Assembly: GCA_017960605.1 (NCBI GenBank)
Contig: JAGCYV010000061.1
Location: 1 to 64,000, forward strand
DNA: 64,000 bases
Direction of reading: 5' to 3'
Source of the DNA: Bacteroidales bacterium
GTDB lineage: Bacteria > Bacteroidota > Bacteroidia > Bacteroidales > P3
Positions 16,482 to 25,122 of the stretch are shown in pieces. The position numbers and the translations under genes were made by a program. The notes beneath the pieces were generated by a model. That model saw only the letters and a program-made list of their open reading frames with translations. It did not search any database and was not told the origin of the DNA. Numbering within the stretch: position 1 is the stretch's first letter; each line of letters begins with the position of its first letter.

Positions 16482-17300
16482 TTACTTCGGATTAATTTCC
16501 AGCAGTTCCACTTCAAATACGAGCGTCGAGCCGGCAGGGATGCTGCCCACGGGCTGCTCGCCATAGCCGAGGTTGTAGGGGATGTAGAGCATGTAGCGCG
16601 ATCCTTCGTCCATTAGCTGCAGGCCTTCCGTCCAGCCGGGAATCACCTGGTTGAGGGCGAAGGTGATGGGTTCGCCGCGATCCACGCTGCTGTCGAAGGT
16701 GGTGCCGTCGATGAGTTTGCCGGTATAGTGCACCTTCACGCGGTCGGTGCTCTTGGGCTTCTTGCCGTTGCCGGCCACCAGTTTCTGGTATTTCAGGCCG
16801 CTGGGAGTGGTATATACCGACTTGTTGTTGCTGATTTGCTGCATGAACTTGGCGCCGGCGTCGATGTTGTCCTGCACGCCCGCACGCTGGCGGCGCTCGA
16901 AGTCCTGCTGGAAGCGCTGCAAAAGCGGACGCGATTCGGCGTCGGTGAGGGCACTCAGGCCTTTAGCGCCGTCAATCATGGCGTTGCCGGCCATCTTGCC
17001 GTCGATGCCCAGACGCTGCTGCTCCCAGTTGTTGTAGATGTCGCGACCGATGGCGTAGGAAGCCGAGTCGTTGAAGTTGCGCAGCACAACGGGGGCTTTG
17101 GCCTCACGCAGCTGCGACCGCGTGACCGTCAGGTCGGCCAGCGTCTTCTCGTAGGCGTCGGCTTTGGCTTTCAGTTCGTTATAGTAGGCCTCGCTCATCG
17201 TGGCCTTGCCCTTCTTGATTTTCACCTCCTGGGCTTGCGAAAGTGAAAATTGCAAGGTGAAAAGTGAAAATACGGCAACCGCCAGAATTACTTTCTTCAT
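16482..17300 (-). CDS. FKBP-type peptidyl-prolyl isomerase, exported, with N-terminal dimerisation region
   Basis: A 272-residue periplasmic prolyl isomerase of the FkpA/Mip type. Residues 1-24 are a signal peptide (MKKVILAVAVFSLFTLQFSL, cleavage near SQAQ); residues about 70-165 are the helical dimerisation domain (SYAIGRDIYNNW); residues about 175-272 are the FKBP domain (DRVKVHYTGKLIDGTTFDSS, VIPGWTEGLQLM, YIPYNLGYGE, STLVFEVELLEI). The signal peptide core is encoded by a heptad tract at 17236-17270. aroC follows directly (stop and start adjoin at 16481/16482). Confidence 0.93.
   Translation of the reverse strand: MKKVILAVAVFSLFTLQFSLSQAQEVKIKKGKATMSEAYYNELKAKADAYEKTLADLTVTRSQLREAKAPVVLRNFNDSASYAIGRDIYNNWEQQRLGIDGKMAGNAMIDGAKGLSALTDAESRPLLQRFQQDFERRQRAGVQDNIDAGAKFMQQISNNKSVYTTPSGLKYQKLVAGNGKKPKSTDRVKVHYTGKLIDGTTFDSSVDRGEPITFALNQVIPGWTEGLQLMDEGSRYMLYIPYNLGYGEQPVGSIPAGSTLVFEVELLEINPK
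17236..17270. repeat. 7-bp tandem word tract encoding an FKBP signal peptide
   Basis: Units on the plus strand: TGCGAAA, GTGAAAA, TTGCAAG, GTGAAAA, GTGAAAA. On the coding strand they specify FSLFTLQFSLSQ, the hydrophobic core of the signal peptide. Confidence 0.9.
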
Positions 17301-17304
17301 TATA

Positions 17305-17339
17305 GTTTAACTCTTAACTTTTAACTTTTACTCTTACTT
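17305..17339. repeat. 7-bp tandem word tract (TnTTAAC) between buk and the FKBP gene
   Basis: Units GTTTAAC, TCTTAAC, TTTTAAC, TTTTACT, CTTACTT fill the spacer between butyrate kinase and the FKBP gene. The buk stop codon (17334-17336) is in the tract. Confidence 0.9.
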
Positions 17340-18425
17340 GTACTCCTTCACCTGCACGCCGTCGAGCACTTCTTTGCCGCAGATGGCAAGGGCCAGCATC
17401 TCGTTCTCGCCCTTGTAGATCTTCACGGGGGCAATCCAGCCCACGCGCTTCTCAATCATGGCCATCCAGGGTTTGCTGTAGGCGATGCCGCCCGTCAGGA
17501 TGATGGCGTCCACCTTGCCATCCACCACAGCGGCCAGACGGCTGATTTCCAGCGACACCTGGTAGGTGAAGGCTTCCACCAGCAGTTGGCATTTCTCGTC
17601 GCCGGCAAGGGCTTTCTTCTCCACCTCGTAGGCGTCGTTGGTGCCCAGATAGGCCACAAAGCCGCCCTCGGCGGTCACCATCTTCTTCAGCTTGGCTTCG
17701 TCGTATTTTCCGCTGCAGGCCACCTCAATCAGTTTCGAAGCGTTGATGGAGCCGCAACGGGTGGGCGAGAAGGCGCCGAGGCCGCAGAGCGCGCGGTTCA
17801 CCTCGGTCACGCGGCCGTGCTCGTGGATGCCCACGCTCACGCCGCCGCCCATGTGGGCGATGATGAGGTTCAGGTCCTCGTAGTGCTTGCCCAGCTCACG
17901 GGCATACAGTTTGGCGGTCATCTTCTGGTTCAGGCAATGCCAGATGACGCCTTCGCGTTTGGGGTCGAGGTCGAACACCGGGTGTCCGCTGATTTTGGCG
18001 AATTCGGGACGTTCATCCACGATGCCTGGGTCGGCGATGTAGGCGCATTCCAGGCCGATCTCACGGGCGATGGCGTCGCTGATCAGGGCGCCCAGGTTGC
18101 AGGCGTGCTTGCCCTGGATACCGGCGTGGCACTCTTCCTTCATCAGGTCGTTCACGCGGTAGCAGCCGCTCTCGCAGGGGCGGGTCAGGCCGCCGCGACC
18201 CATGACCACAGCAATCTCGTCGGTGCTCACACCGTGACGCTTCACCATGTCGAGGATGGCGGTCTTGCGGTACTCGAACTGATCGGCCACCTCATGGAAC
18301 TTCTGAATTTCCTCGATGGGGTGGGAGAGGTTCTCGGTAAAAACTTCGGTCTCGCCGTCATAGATGGCGGCCTTCGTCGATGTGGCTCCCGGATTGATCA
18401 CCAGCGTGTATTTCTTTGTACTCAT
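17334..18425 (-). CDS. buk: Butyrate kinase
   Basis: A 363-residue cytoplasmic acetokinase-family enzyme that converts butyryl phosphate and ADP to butyrate and ATP. Motifs: LVINPGATSTKAAIYDG (nucleotide/acyl-phosphate loop), VMGRGGLTRP, IIAHMGGGVSVGIHEHG and ILTGGIAYSKPW. The length matches Buk rather than the longer acetate kinase. The usual partner phosphotransbutyrylase is not adjacent: the next gene leftward is an FKBP and rightward is a 387-bp gap, so the partner must be elsewhere. A -7 element is at 18513-18520 and a CCTCATG/CATGAGG hairpin (18484-18500) lies in the leader. Confidence 0.95.
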   Translation of the reverse strand: MSTKKYTLVINPGATSTKAAIYDGETEVFTENLSHPIEEIQKFHEVADQFEYRKTAILDMVKRHGVSTDEIAVVMGRGGLTRPCESGCYRVNDLMKEECHAGIQGKHACNLGALISDAIAREIGLECAYIADPGIVDERPEFAKISGHPVFDLDPKREGVIWHCLNQKMTAKLYARELGKHYEDLNLIIAHMGGGVSVGIHEHGRVTEVNRALCGLGAFSPTRCGSINASKLIEVACSGKYDEAKLKKMVTAEGGFVAYLGTNDAYEVEKKALAGDEKCQLLVEAFTYQVSLEISRLAAVVDGKVDAIILTGGIAYSKPWMAMIEKRVGWIAPVKIYKGENEMLALAICGKEVLDGVQVKEYK

Positions 18426-18512
18426 TTTGTGTATGTTATTTTTGTTATTATTATCTTTATATCTTTATTTAAATGATTTTCAGCCTCATGGCACATGAGG
18501 CATTTTCAAGTG

Positions 18513-18520
18513 CAAAGATA
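18513..18520 (-). promoter_or_regulatory. Putative -7 box for buk
   Basis: The minus strand reads TATCTTTG, a perfect TAnnTTTG match, 88 bp upstream of the buk start. No convincing TTTG is at the -33 position. Confidence 0.5.
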
Positions 18521-18600
18521 TGAAAAAAAAACGGAACCGCGAAGATTATTTTTCAACATTTTTTCAAAACGGGCAGAATTACAACGCTAACCGCTTCATC

Positions 18601-18754
18601 TTACCTCCTTTCCACAACTTGCTTTCCTCTTTTGGCTTAACAAGCGCTTACCTACGGCTTAACAAGGGAGTAACAAGGGAGGTCCTTAAGTCTTCCTCCC
18701 GTTTACCTACCGTTTGCCTCAAGTATGCCTCAAGTATGGTTCAAGGATTCCTGT
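18601..18754. repeat. Long 11-bp tandem word tract, about 14 units
   Basis: Consecutive 11-bp units include GGCTTAACAAG, CGCTTACCTAC, GGCTTAACAAG, GGAGTAACAAG, then CGTTTACCTAC, CGTTTGCCTCA, AGTATGCCTCA, AGTATGGTTCA. Neighbouring units share half-words and drift along the array. The CAAGTATG/CGTTTGCC words recur at 29463-29506, 43469-43556 and 59841-59884. Confidence 0.8.
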
Positions 18755-18812
18755 TCCGACATTTTTTCGAGGAGGGTATAATAAATAAGATAATATTGCG
18801 TTAAGTGGTGGT

Positions 18813-20057
18813 ATGAAGTGTAGAATCTTGTTTTTGCTGGTGATGGTGTCGCTGCTGGTGCCGGCCGTTGCGCAGACGGATGGGGCGGAGAGCGATGCCG
18901 AGTTGGCGACGCACCGCTACAGTGCGGCGTACGACAGCCTGCTGAACAGCTACTATATGCGCCGGTATGCCCATCAGGGTTTGCATAGCCGGACAGAATT
19001 CTCCCTTGATGCTTTCGACGAACTGCCCGATTCGGTGCTCGAGGCCCGTCTGCGGGCGTTGCACACGGTGGTGCCTATGGCGATGAACGATGTGGTGCGG
19101 TCGCATATCCGTCTGTATCTCCGTATCATGTCGCGTCGTCTGTCGCTGACGCTGATGCAAGAGGAGCGTTATTTCCAGCTCTTCGGAGAGGCGCTGGAGC
19201 GTTACGGGGTGCCGGACGAGGTGAAGTACCTGGCCATTGTGGAGAGTGCCTTGAATCCTGAGGCGACCTCGCGAGTCGGTGCTTCGGGATTGTGGCAGTT
19301 CATGTACAACACGGGCCGTCTCTACGACCTGGAGGTGAATTCAGTGGTGGATGAGCGGCGCGACCCGGTGAAGTCGTCCTACGCGGCGGCGCGATTCCTG
19401 AGCGACCTCTACAGGGTGTTCGACGACTGGACGCTGGCCATCGCGGCCTACAACTGCGGCCCGGGAAATATCAACAAGGCCATTGCGCGGAGCGGCGGCA
19501 AGCGCGACTTCTGGCAGATCTACTATTATCTTCCGCGTGAGACGCGTGGTTACATCCCGTCGCTGATAGCGGTGATATACGTGATGCACTATTACGGCGA
19601 GCACGGCTTGCGGCCGGAGCGCGTGGAGGTGCCTGTGAGGACGGACACGGTGATGGTGAATCGTGATGTGCTGCTGGCTTATGTGGAGCAGGTGACGGGA
19701 GTGGAGAGCGAAGCCCTCAAGGTGCTGAACCCGCAGTACCGGAGCGGGTTGATTCCCGGCTCGTCGGGCCGCTATGCGTTGTGCCTGCCGCTGGCGCAGG
19801 TGGAGTCGTTCATCAGGAACCAGGACAGCGTCTATCGCTGGTCGGCCGACAGCCTGCTGCGCAAGCCTGTGAAGGTGAGCCCCCAGCCTCAGGGCAAGGG
19901 CGCGAAGGGCTCGTCGAAGGGCGGCTACTACACGGTGAAGAAGGGCGACACCTTGTCGAGCATCGCACGGAAACACGGCGTGAGTGTGGCGACGTTGAAG
20001 AAGCGCAACGGCCTGAAGGGCGACAGTATCCGTGTGGGACAAAAACTGAAGATATGA
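18813..20057 (+). CDS. MltD-like lytic transglycosylase with LysM domain
   Basis: A 414-residue exported murein hydrolase. Signal peptide (MKCRILFLLVMVSLLVPAVA), lytic transglycosylase domain at residues about 125-265 with catalytic Glu in YLAIVESALNPEATSRVGASGLWQ-type motif (AIVESALNP, VGASGLWQFM, AAYNCGPGN), then a C-terminal LysM at about 368-412 (YYTVKKGDTLSSIARKHGVS). It cleaves glycan strands with anhydro-muramyl product formation. It heads a cell-envelope operon with a DivIC/FtsB-like protein (ATGA overlap) and an NlpC/P60 lipoprotein. Confidence 0.93.
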   Translation: MKCRILFLLVMVSLLVPAVAQTDGAESDAELATHRYSAAYDSLLNSYYMRRYAHQGLHSRTEFSLDAFDELPDSVLEARLRALHTVVPMAMNDVVRSHIRLYLRIMSRRLSLTLMQEERYFQLFGEALERYGVPDEVKYLAIVESALNPEATSRVGASGLWQFMYNTGRLYDLEVNSVVDERRDPVKSSYAAARFLSDLYRVFDDWTLAIAAYNCGPGNINKAIARSGGKRDFWQIYYYLPRETRGYIPSLIAVIYVMHYYGEHGLRPERVEVPVRTDTVMVNRDVLLAYVEQVTGVESEALKVLNPQYRSGLIPGSSGRYALCLPLAQVESFIRNQDSVYRWSADSLLRKPVKVSPQPQGKGAKGSSKGGYYTVKKGDTLSSIARKHGVSVATLKKRNGLKGDSIRVGQKLKI

Positions 20058-20335
20058 AGAAATTCCTCAAGATAATAAGCAACAAGTATGTGATTGCCAC
20101 GCTGGTGTTTGTGGTGCTGATTGTCTTCCTCGACGAGTACAATCTGATGGTGACGGGGCGTGTGAAGCGTGAGGTGAAGGAGTTGCACGACGAGGAGGCC
20201 GCCCTGCGTGAGGCGATAGTGACGGACAGCCTGAACGCCGCCGCCCTGCGCGACAACCTGGACGCGAAGGAGCATTTCGGCCGCGAGAACTACTATATGA
20301 AGCGTGCGAACGAGGATATTTTTGTGATTAAGTAA
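20054..20335 (+). CDS. DivIC/FtsB-like septum formation protein
   Basis: A 93-residue bitopic membrane protein: short cytoplasmic N-terminus (MKKFLKIISNKY), one membrane helix at about 13-33 (VIATLVFVVLIVFLDEYNL), then a coiled coil (RVKREVKELHDEEAALREA). This is the form of FtsB/DivIC division proteins, which bridge FtsL/FtsQ with the septal synthase. The start at 20054 overlaps the transglycosylase stop as ATGA; a longer upstream extension would be antisense-like noise. The pairing with peptidoglycan enzymes supports the assignment. Confidence 0.88.
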   Translation: MKKFLKIISNKYVIATLVFVVLIVFLDEYNLMVTGRVKREVKELHDEEAALREAIVTDSLNAAALRDNLDAKEHFGRENYYMKRANEDIFVIK

Positions 20336-20344
20336 TTTTGATAA

Positions 20345-20941
20345 ATGAAGAGGTTCCGTCTTTTCCCTCCGATGATGCTGGTCGTGCTGTTGCTGACTGG
20401 ATGCGAGTCGGTGCGCAGTTTTATGGCGCGCGACTTGGAGGATGAGGATTTCATCATCGGACAGCTCTATGCCGACGAGCGGGTGGAGGAGACGCCTGTG
20501 ATAGGAGCGCCTGTGCATGTGACCCCGAAGGCCGACGAGTGCCGTAATGCGCTGGGTCTGGAGTGCGGCGAGAACGAGAACAAGGACCTGTACGAGACGG
20601 TGAACTCATGGTTGGGTGTCCCTTACAAGTACGGCGGCACCGACCGGAAGGGTATCGACTGCTCGGCTTTCGTGGGCGCTGTCTATAAGTCGGTCTATCA
20701 CGTCACTTTACAGCGCACCTGCAACGACATGCTGCGCGAAGTGAACCTCATCGGTCGCGGCGACCTGCGTGAGGGCGACCTGCTCTTCTTCACGAACAGC
20801 AAGGGCAAGGTGGCGCATGTGGGAATATATCTCAAAGACGGCCTGTTTGCCCACGCTTCGACGAGCAACGGCGTGAGCGTGAGCAGCGTGGATGGCGGCT
20901 ACTGGCAGAAGCACTTCTACAAGGGCGGCCGAGTGAAATAA
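20345..20941 (+). CDS. NlpC/P60 family lipoprotein, probable cell-wall endopeptidase
   Basis: A 198-residue lipoprotein: lipobox LLTGC at residue about 20, then an NlpC/P60 domain (residues about 75-197). Catalytic Cys in GIDCSAFVGAVY, His in VAHVGIYL, third polar residue near LFAHAST. Members cleave D-Glu-diaminopimelate bonds in stem peptides. It is last in the envelope operon with MltD-like and DivIC-like genes and converges with the putative porin gene, whose stop is 3 bases away. Confidence 0.92.
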   Translation: MKRFRLFPPMMLVVLLLTGCESVRSFMARDLEDEDFIIGQLYADERVEETPVIGAPVHVTPKADECRNALGLECGENENKDLYETVNSWLGVPYKYGGTDRKGIDCSAFVGAVYKSVYHVTLQRTCNDMLREVNLIGRGDLREGDLLFFTNSKGKVAHVGIYLKDGLFAHASTSNGVSVSSVDGGYWQKHFYKGGRVK

Positions 20942-20943
20942 GT

Positions 20944-23025
20944 TTAATCGAAGAATCGCCAGGTGATGCCCCAATAGAGTCCGAAGCTCTGTCCTGGGTA
21001 GTGGGGCAGGAGGAAGTATTGCGGCTTGTCCTCCCACAGAGCGTTGAGGTGTCCTGCTTTGACGTAGATGCTGGCGCGTTTCACCTGAAGGTTGATGAAG
21101 ACATCGCCCCAGAGGTATCCGCCGACGAGGGTGGTGCGCTGGTGCAGGAAGAGGCCTGTGTAGGGGTCGTAGGAGGAGGCAAAGAAGGGGGTGTGGTAAC
21201 GCACATCGATGCCTGCCTGCACGCGAAGTGTGCGGTGGAAGAGATGGAAGTCGGCATAGAAGGAATTCTTTGAAGCCCAGAGCGGCACAGGCATCTGGAC
21301 GCTGTCGGTGGAGTGTTGCAGATGTTGTTGCACATCGAGGTGCATGGGGCCAGCGGCCAGCCTGAGGGTGGCGGACAGCTGGGTGAGCCAGAGGCTGTTG
21401 GTGCCTTCCACGATGCTCTTGTCCATCTCGTACCAAGTGTTGTGATTCATGTGGCTGGAGCGGAAGTCGAGGTCGATGATGTCGCGGAAGACGAATCGCA
21501 GGCGGTAGCGCTCGGTGTTGATGGGTTGCAGGGCGGTGTTCTGGAATGCCAGTGCATCGTGTATCATACGGGCATCGGGACACTGGCGCTGGGCGACGGC
21601 GCTAATGGCGATGTGGGAGATGCGTGCCGAGTCAAGTGGGTAGTAGAGTGTGGCTGCGAAACGGTGGTCGGGGTCGTTCTCATGGTAGAAATTGCCGAGC
21701 ATCTGTCCTTCGAGAATCAGGCTGCCGCGCAGGAGGGCGAGCTCGGTGCGAAGGAAGGGGTTGAAGAGGGAGATGAGCCTCAGGGTGTCGCCCTCGATGT
21801 CGGCGGTGATGCTGCGTGGCATGATGCCAAGGGTGACTTTCAATGGGTTTCGCCAGCGGTGGTCGGGATAGGCGTCGTTGGTCCAGAAGAGGGTGGCGGA
21901 GCGTTCGAGCCAATGGGTGGAGTCGATGAAGGCTCGTTTGCGGCTGTCGTTGTTCAGCTCCAATCCCAATACTCCGAGGTTGAGCAGATGCGGTGAGCGC
22001 AGGGGGATGGTGTCGATGATGTCGATGGTGTCGGTGATGGTGACGCTGTCATTCACCTTGTGCACCACAAGGCTGTCGCGGTGCCGATAGGCGTCGCTTT
22101 GCCGTTCGAGGCTGAAGGTGACGCGTCCGAAGAGAAGGAGGTCCTGCTGGCCTGTGGCACCGGTGAGGTTCACGGGGATGCCGGCGCGGTTGGTCTGTAT
22201 GTTCTCGGTAAAGACGCTGTCGTTTACCAAACCGCCGTTCTCCTCGATGCGGAACTTGTGCCAGATGACACCGGCCACAGCCTGCAGGCGTGAGTCGGGC
22301 GAGAAATAGTTGGTGGTGGCGGTGAGGTGGTTGTTGATGGTACCCGACGAGGTATAGACACCTTCGGGGCTGAAGAGTCGGTAGTTGAATGCCAGGTTCC
22401 ATCCCGGCATGATATTCTGCGTGTGGGCAGCCTGCAAGTGGTAGTCCTTGTTGAGCGAGCCGTTGTAGGAGAGCATGGTAAAGGGCGTGAGGGTCTGGTA
22501 GAGGCTGAGGTTGTCCTTGGTCATGTAGAATCCTTCATAGCCATTGGGTTGCAGTTGCATCTTCAGTCCGTCGGCCAGGGTGGGGAAGATGCCGATATGA
22601 TGCTGTCCCAGGGTGCCTTTGCTGAGGTAGTAGTTGCCGTTCAGTGCGTCCAAAGGGTCGTTGTACTGCACACCGGTCGGGTCAAGGGTGGGGTACCACA
22701 ATTCGTCAATCCACACGTGGGTGGGACGGTACCTGAAGAGGTGCACTTTCCGTTGCAGCACGGAGTCGGGAATCTCTTTGTGGTATTCGATGCCCTGTAC
22801 GGCCAAACTGTCCATGTCGGCGGTGTCGCCCGGGAACATGGCCGTGTTATTGTTGTATCTGCCTTGGTTGTTGGTTCCGGTTCTGTTGGTTTGGATGTTG
22901 GAGGGAACTCGTCTGAGCGGCAGGTCGCCTACCTGGGCGTTCGAGGTGAAAGGTAAAAGATGAAAGGTGAGAAATGCAAGAAGCGCAAGGAGTGTGTAAT
23001 GTGTTACACCCCCAGTATTTCTCAT
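20944..23025 (-). CDS. Putative outer-membrane porin (PF14121-like)
   Basis: A 693-residue exported beta-barrel protein. Signal peptide begins MRNTGGVTHYTLLALLAF and ends near SNAQ; start 23025 was chosen because it gives this signal and clears the trxB stop. The mature region has many alternating aromatic/hydrophobic strands (LRAQAGID-type segment RVQAGIDVRYH, GLYWGITWRFFD) and ends in Phe-Phe-Asp, consistent with a barrel. Members of this Bacteroidota family are annotated putative porin; the solute is unknown. The signal peptide core is encoded by heptads at 22944-22978. Confidence 0.82.
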   Translation of the reverse strand: MRNTGGVTHYTLLALLAFLTFHLLPFTSNAQVGDLPLRRVPSNIQTNRTGTNNQGRYNNNTAMFPGDTADMDSLAVQGIEYHKEIPDSVLQRKVHLFRYRPTHVWIDELWYPTLDPTGVQYNDPLDALNGNYYLSKGTLGQHHIGIFPTLADGLKMQLQPNGYEGFYMTKDNLSLYQTLTPFTMLSYNGSLNKDYHLQAAHTQNIMPGWNLAFNYRLFSPEGVYTSSGTINNHLTATTNYFSPDSRLQAVAGVIWHKFRIEENGGLVNDSVFTENIQTNRAGIPVNLTGATGQQDLLLFGRVTFSLERQSDAYRHRDSLVVHKVNDSVTITDTIDIIDTIPLRSPHLLNLGVLGLELNNDSRKRAFIDSTHWLERSATLFWTNDAYPDHRWRNPLKVTLGIMPRSITADIEGDTLRLISLFNPFLRTELALLRGSLILEGQMLGNFYHENDPDHRFAATLYYPLDSARISHIAISAVAQRQCPDARMIHDALAFQNTALQPINTERYRLRFVFRDIIDLDFRSSHMNHNTWYEMDKSIVEGTNSLWLTQLSATLRLAAGPMHLDVQQHLQHSTDSVQMPVPLWASKNSFYADFHLFHRTLRVQAGIDVRYHTPFFASSYDPYTGLFLHQRTTLVGGYLWGDVFINLQVKRASIYVKAGHLNALWEDKPQYFLLPHYPGQSFGLYWGITWRFFD
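22944..22978. repeat. 7-bp tandem word tract encoding the porin signal peptide
   Basis: Units AGGTGAA, AGGTAAA, AGATGAA, AGGTGAG, AAATGCA. On the coding strand they specify FLTFHLLPFTS, the hydrophobic core and end of the signal peptide. The same AGGTGAn family lies inside rdgB and at the dxs leader. Confidence 0.9.
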
Positions 23026-23050
23026 GCTTCCTGTACCTCTGTTCACTATG

Positions 23051-23980
23051 TTAGTTGTTTTGCAGGAAACGTTCCACATCCATTGCGGCCACACAGCCTT
23101 TGCCGGCGGCCACGATGGCCTGTCGGTAGTTGGGGTCGCACACGTCGCCGGCGGCGAAGAGTCCGGGGATGTTGGTGGCTGCCGACGGGTTCTGTACCTT
23201 TATGTAGCCCTGCTCGTCGAGCTCCACCTGTCCGCCGAGGAAGTCGGTGTTGGGCTTGTGGCCGATGGCGATAAACACGCCTGCCACCTCTTTCTCTCGC
23301 TTGGCGCCGCTCTTGGTGTCTTCCAGCTCAATGGCGGTGACGCCGTCCATCTCGTTGCCCAATATCTGGCTGATGCGGCTGTTCCAGCACATCTCTATCT
23401 TGGGGTTGGTCAGCACGCGGTGCTGCATGGCCTTTGAGGCACGCAGTTCGTCGCGACGGTGCACCAGATAGACCTTGCCGCAAAGGGTGGCCAGGTAGTT
23501 GGCCTCCTCGCAGGCGGTGTCGCCGCCGCCCACCACCGCCACCGTCTGGCCCTTGTAGAAGTAGCCGTCGCAGGTGGCACAGGCCGACACGCCGGCACCG
23601 TAGAACTGCTTTTCGCTCTCGATACCGAGCCAGCGGGCACTGGCGCCGGTGGCCACAATGGCGGTCTCAGCTTCTATCTCGTTGCCCCGGTCGTCGGTAA
23701 AGTGGAAGGGTCGCTGGCTGAGGTCGGCTTTCACGATGTAGCCTCTCCTTACCTCGCAACCGAAACGCTGGGCTTGCCGACGCAGGTCGTCCATCATGGC
23801 GGTGCCGGCCACGCCCTCGGGATAGCCGGGGAAATTCTCGATTTCGGTGGTGATGGTCAGCTGGCCTCCCGGCTGCTCACCTTCGTAAAGCAACGGCTTC
23901 AGGTCGGCGCGCCCCGTATAGATGCCCGCCGTGTAGCCCGCAGGCCCCGAACCAATGATAAGACAACGTGTATGTTCCAT
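23051..23980 (-). CDS. trxB: Thioredoxin-disulfide reductase
   Basis: A 309-residue cytoplasmic FAD/NADPH enzyme reducing thioredoxin. Motifs: IIGSGPAGYTAGIYTGRA (FAD fold), redox centre SACATCDGYFYKG (CxxC), VVGGGDTACEEANYL (NADPH fold) and GLFAAGDVCDPNYRQ. The start 23980 is the conserved beginning MEHTRCLIIGSG. It follows the flippase-like gene by 19 bases and precedes the porin gene in the same direction. Confidence 0.95.
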   Translation of the reverse strand: MEHTRCLIIGSGPAGYTAGIYTGRADLKPLLYEGEQPGGQLTITTEIENFPGYPEGVAGTAMMDDLRRQAQRFGCEVRRGYIVKADLSQRPFHFTDDRGNEIEAETAIVATGASARWLGIESEKQFYGAGVSACATCDGYFYKGQTVAVVGGGDTACEEANYLATLCGKVYLVHRRDELRASKAMQHRVLTNPKIEMCWNSRISQILGNEMDGVTAIELEDTKSGAKREKEVAGVFIAIGHKPNTDFLGGQVELDEQGYIKVQNPSAATNIPGLFAAGDVCDPNYRQAIVAAGKGCVAAMDVERFLQNN

Positions 23981-23999
23981 ATGATGTATTGTTTGCTTG

Positions 24000-25046
24000 T
24001 TATTGTTGCTGATTGCTATTGTATTTTTCACTCCTTTTTACGCCTCTCTTCTTCAGGCTGAAATAAATCAGGAATGCGGCTCCCACCACGATGACCACGG
24101 CCTGCTGGCTGCCCCAGAGGAGCCAGCCGCAGGCGGTGCCCACCTCCATCCCGACACCGTAAATCTCCAGCGCCAGTTGCACCAGCACGGGATACACCCC
24201 GATGCCGCCCTGCGAGAAGGTCATTCCCACTGAGCCGAAAAGATAGACCACAAAGGCGGCGTCGAAGCCGAATCCGCGGGTCTCGCCGAACGCTTGGAAG
24301 ATAATCAGTCCGCCGAGGATGTAAAGCGTGTAGATAATCACGCTATAGACGATGAACATCAGCGTCTTGCGTGGGCCGAGGTGCAGGATGCTCTTCACCC
24401 CATCCACCATGCCGCGCACCATGTCGTCAATCTTCTTGAAAAACTTGATGTGCAACAGACGTTTCCATAATAGTTTGTAGAACAGGAACGCCACGATGGC
24501 CAGCACCACCAGGGTGCCGATAATCATGGCCATGTTCGGCAGTGAGTCGAACCGGGCGGAAAGTGTGTCGTACAGCCAGTCTTTGGCCTGACCGAACATC
24601 GCCAGCAGTCCGATGACCACAATCAGTCCGAACGCCAGCGCATCCACAAGACGTTCCGTCACCACCGTGCCCAGCGACTTCTCCATCGGTATCCCGTCGC
24701 TTGTGCGGAGGGTGGCGCAGCGCATCACCTCGCCCGCACGCGGGAAGGCCAGGTTGCCCAGATAGGCCACCATCACCGAACCGAACGTGCTACCCACCGA
24801 GGGTGTGCATCCCATCGGCTGGAACAGCAGCCGCCAGCGTAGCGCCCTCACGAAATGGCTCAACAGCGAGCACACCATGCACACAGCCACCCAACCGTAG
24901 TCGGCTTCGAGAAACGATTGCCACACCGCCGCCTTCTGCCCGTCATCCAGCTTCAGCAGAAACCAGTAGATGAAGAACACGCCGATGCCCAGAAACACCA
25001 CCAGCCTCAGCACGTCGCCCCAGTGGCTTCTCTTCTTCTCCTCCAT
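24000..25046 (-). CDS. Flippase-like membrane protein (UPF0104/YbhN, lysylphosphatidylglycerol synthase TM region)
   Basis: A 348-residue polytopic membrane protein with about eight helices and the family's motifs SHFVRALRWRLLFQPMG, FPRAGEVMRCATL and FSQGGIGVYPVL. Homologues include the flippase half of MprF and the glycosyltransferase-associated AglD region; here no synthase domain is attached, so a lipid-flipping role is only inferred. ATG 25046 is preferred; a GTG two codons upstream lies in the octad tract that forms its leader. The AT-rich 3' end (NSNQQQ) is also word-like. Confidence 0.85.
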   Translation of the reverse strand: MEEKKRSHWGDVLRLVVFLGIGVFFIYWFLLKLDDGQKAAVWQSFLEADYGWVAVCMVCSLLSHFVRALRWRLLFQPMGCTPSVGSTFGSVMVAYLGNLAFPRAGEVMRCATLRTSDGIPMEKSLGTVVTERLVDALAFGLIVVIGLLAMFGQAKDWLYDTLSARFDSLPNMAMIIGTLVVLAIVAFLFYKLLWKRLLHIKFFKKIDDMVRGMVDGVKSILHLGPRKTLMFIVYSVIIYTLYILGGLIIFQAFGETRGFGFDAAFVVYLFGSVGMTFSQGGIGVYPVLVQLALEIYGVGMEVGTACGWLLWGSQQAVVIVVGAAFLIYFSLKKRGVKRSEKYNSNQQQ

Positions 25047-25050
25047 AAGC

Positions 25051-25122
25051 ACTCTTAAACCCTTAAACGTTTAAACCCTCAAACTCTTAAACCCTTAAAC
25101 TCTTAAACCCTTAAACCCTGTT
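25051..25122. repeat. 8-bp tandem word tract (ACnCTTAA), 9 units
   Basis: Nine octads: ACTCTTAA, ACCCTTAA, ACGTTTAA, ACCCTCAA, ACTCTTAA, ACCCTTAA, ACTCTTAA, ACCCTTAA, ACCCTGTT. It fills the whole spacer between panD and the flippase-like gene and supplies the panD stop codon (25111-25113). Confidence 0.95.

Larger units (their letters stand above)
18426..18812. other. Intergenic region with buk leader and a long 11-bp word tract
   Basis: No gene is seen in this 387-bp divergent gap. It contains a hairpin CCTCATG-GCA-CATGAGG (18484-18500) and a TATCTTTG -7 box (18513-18520, minus strand) for buk, then the long 11-bp tract at 18601-18754 and an AT-rich leader for the transglycosylase gene. Confidence 0.7.
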
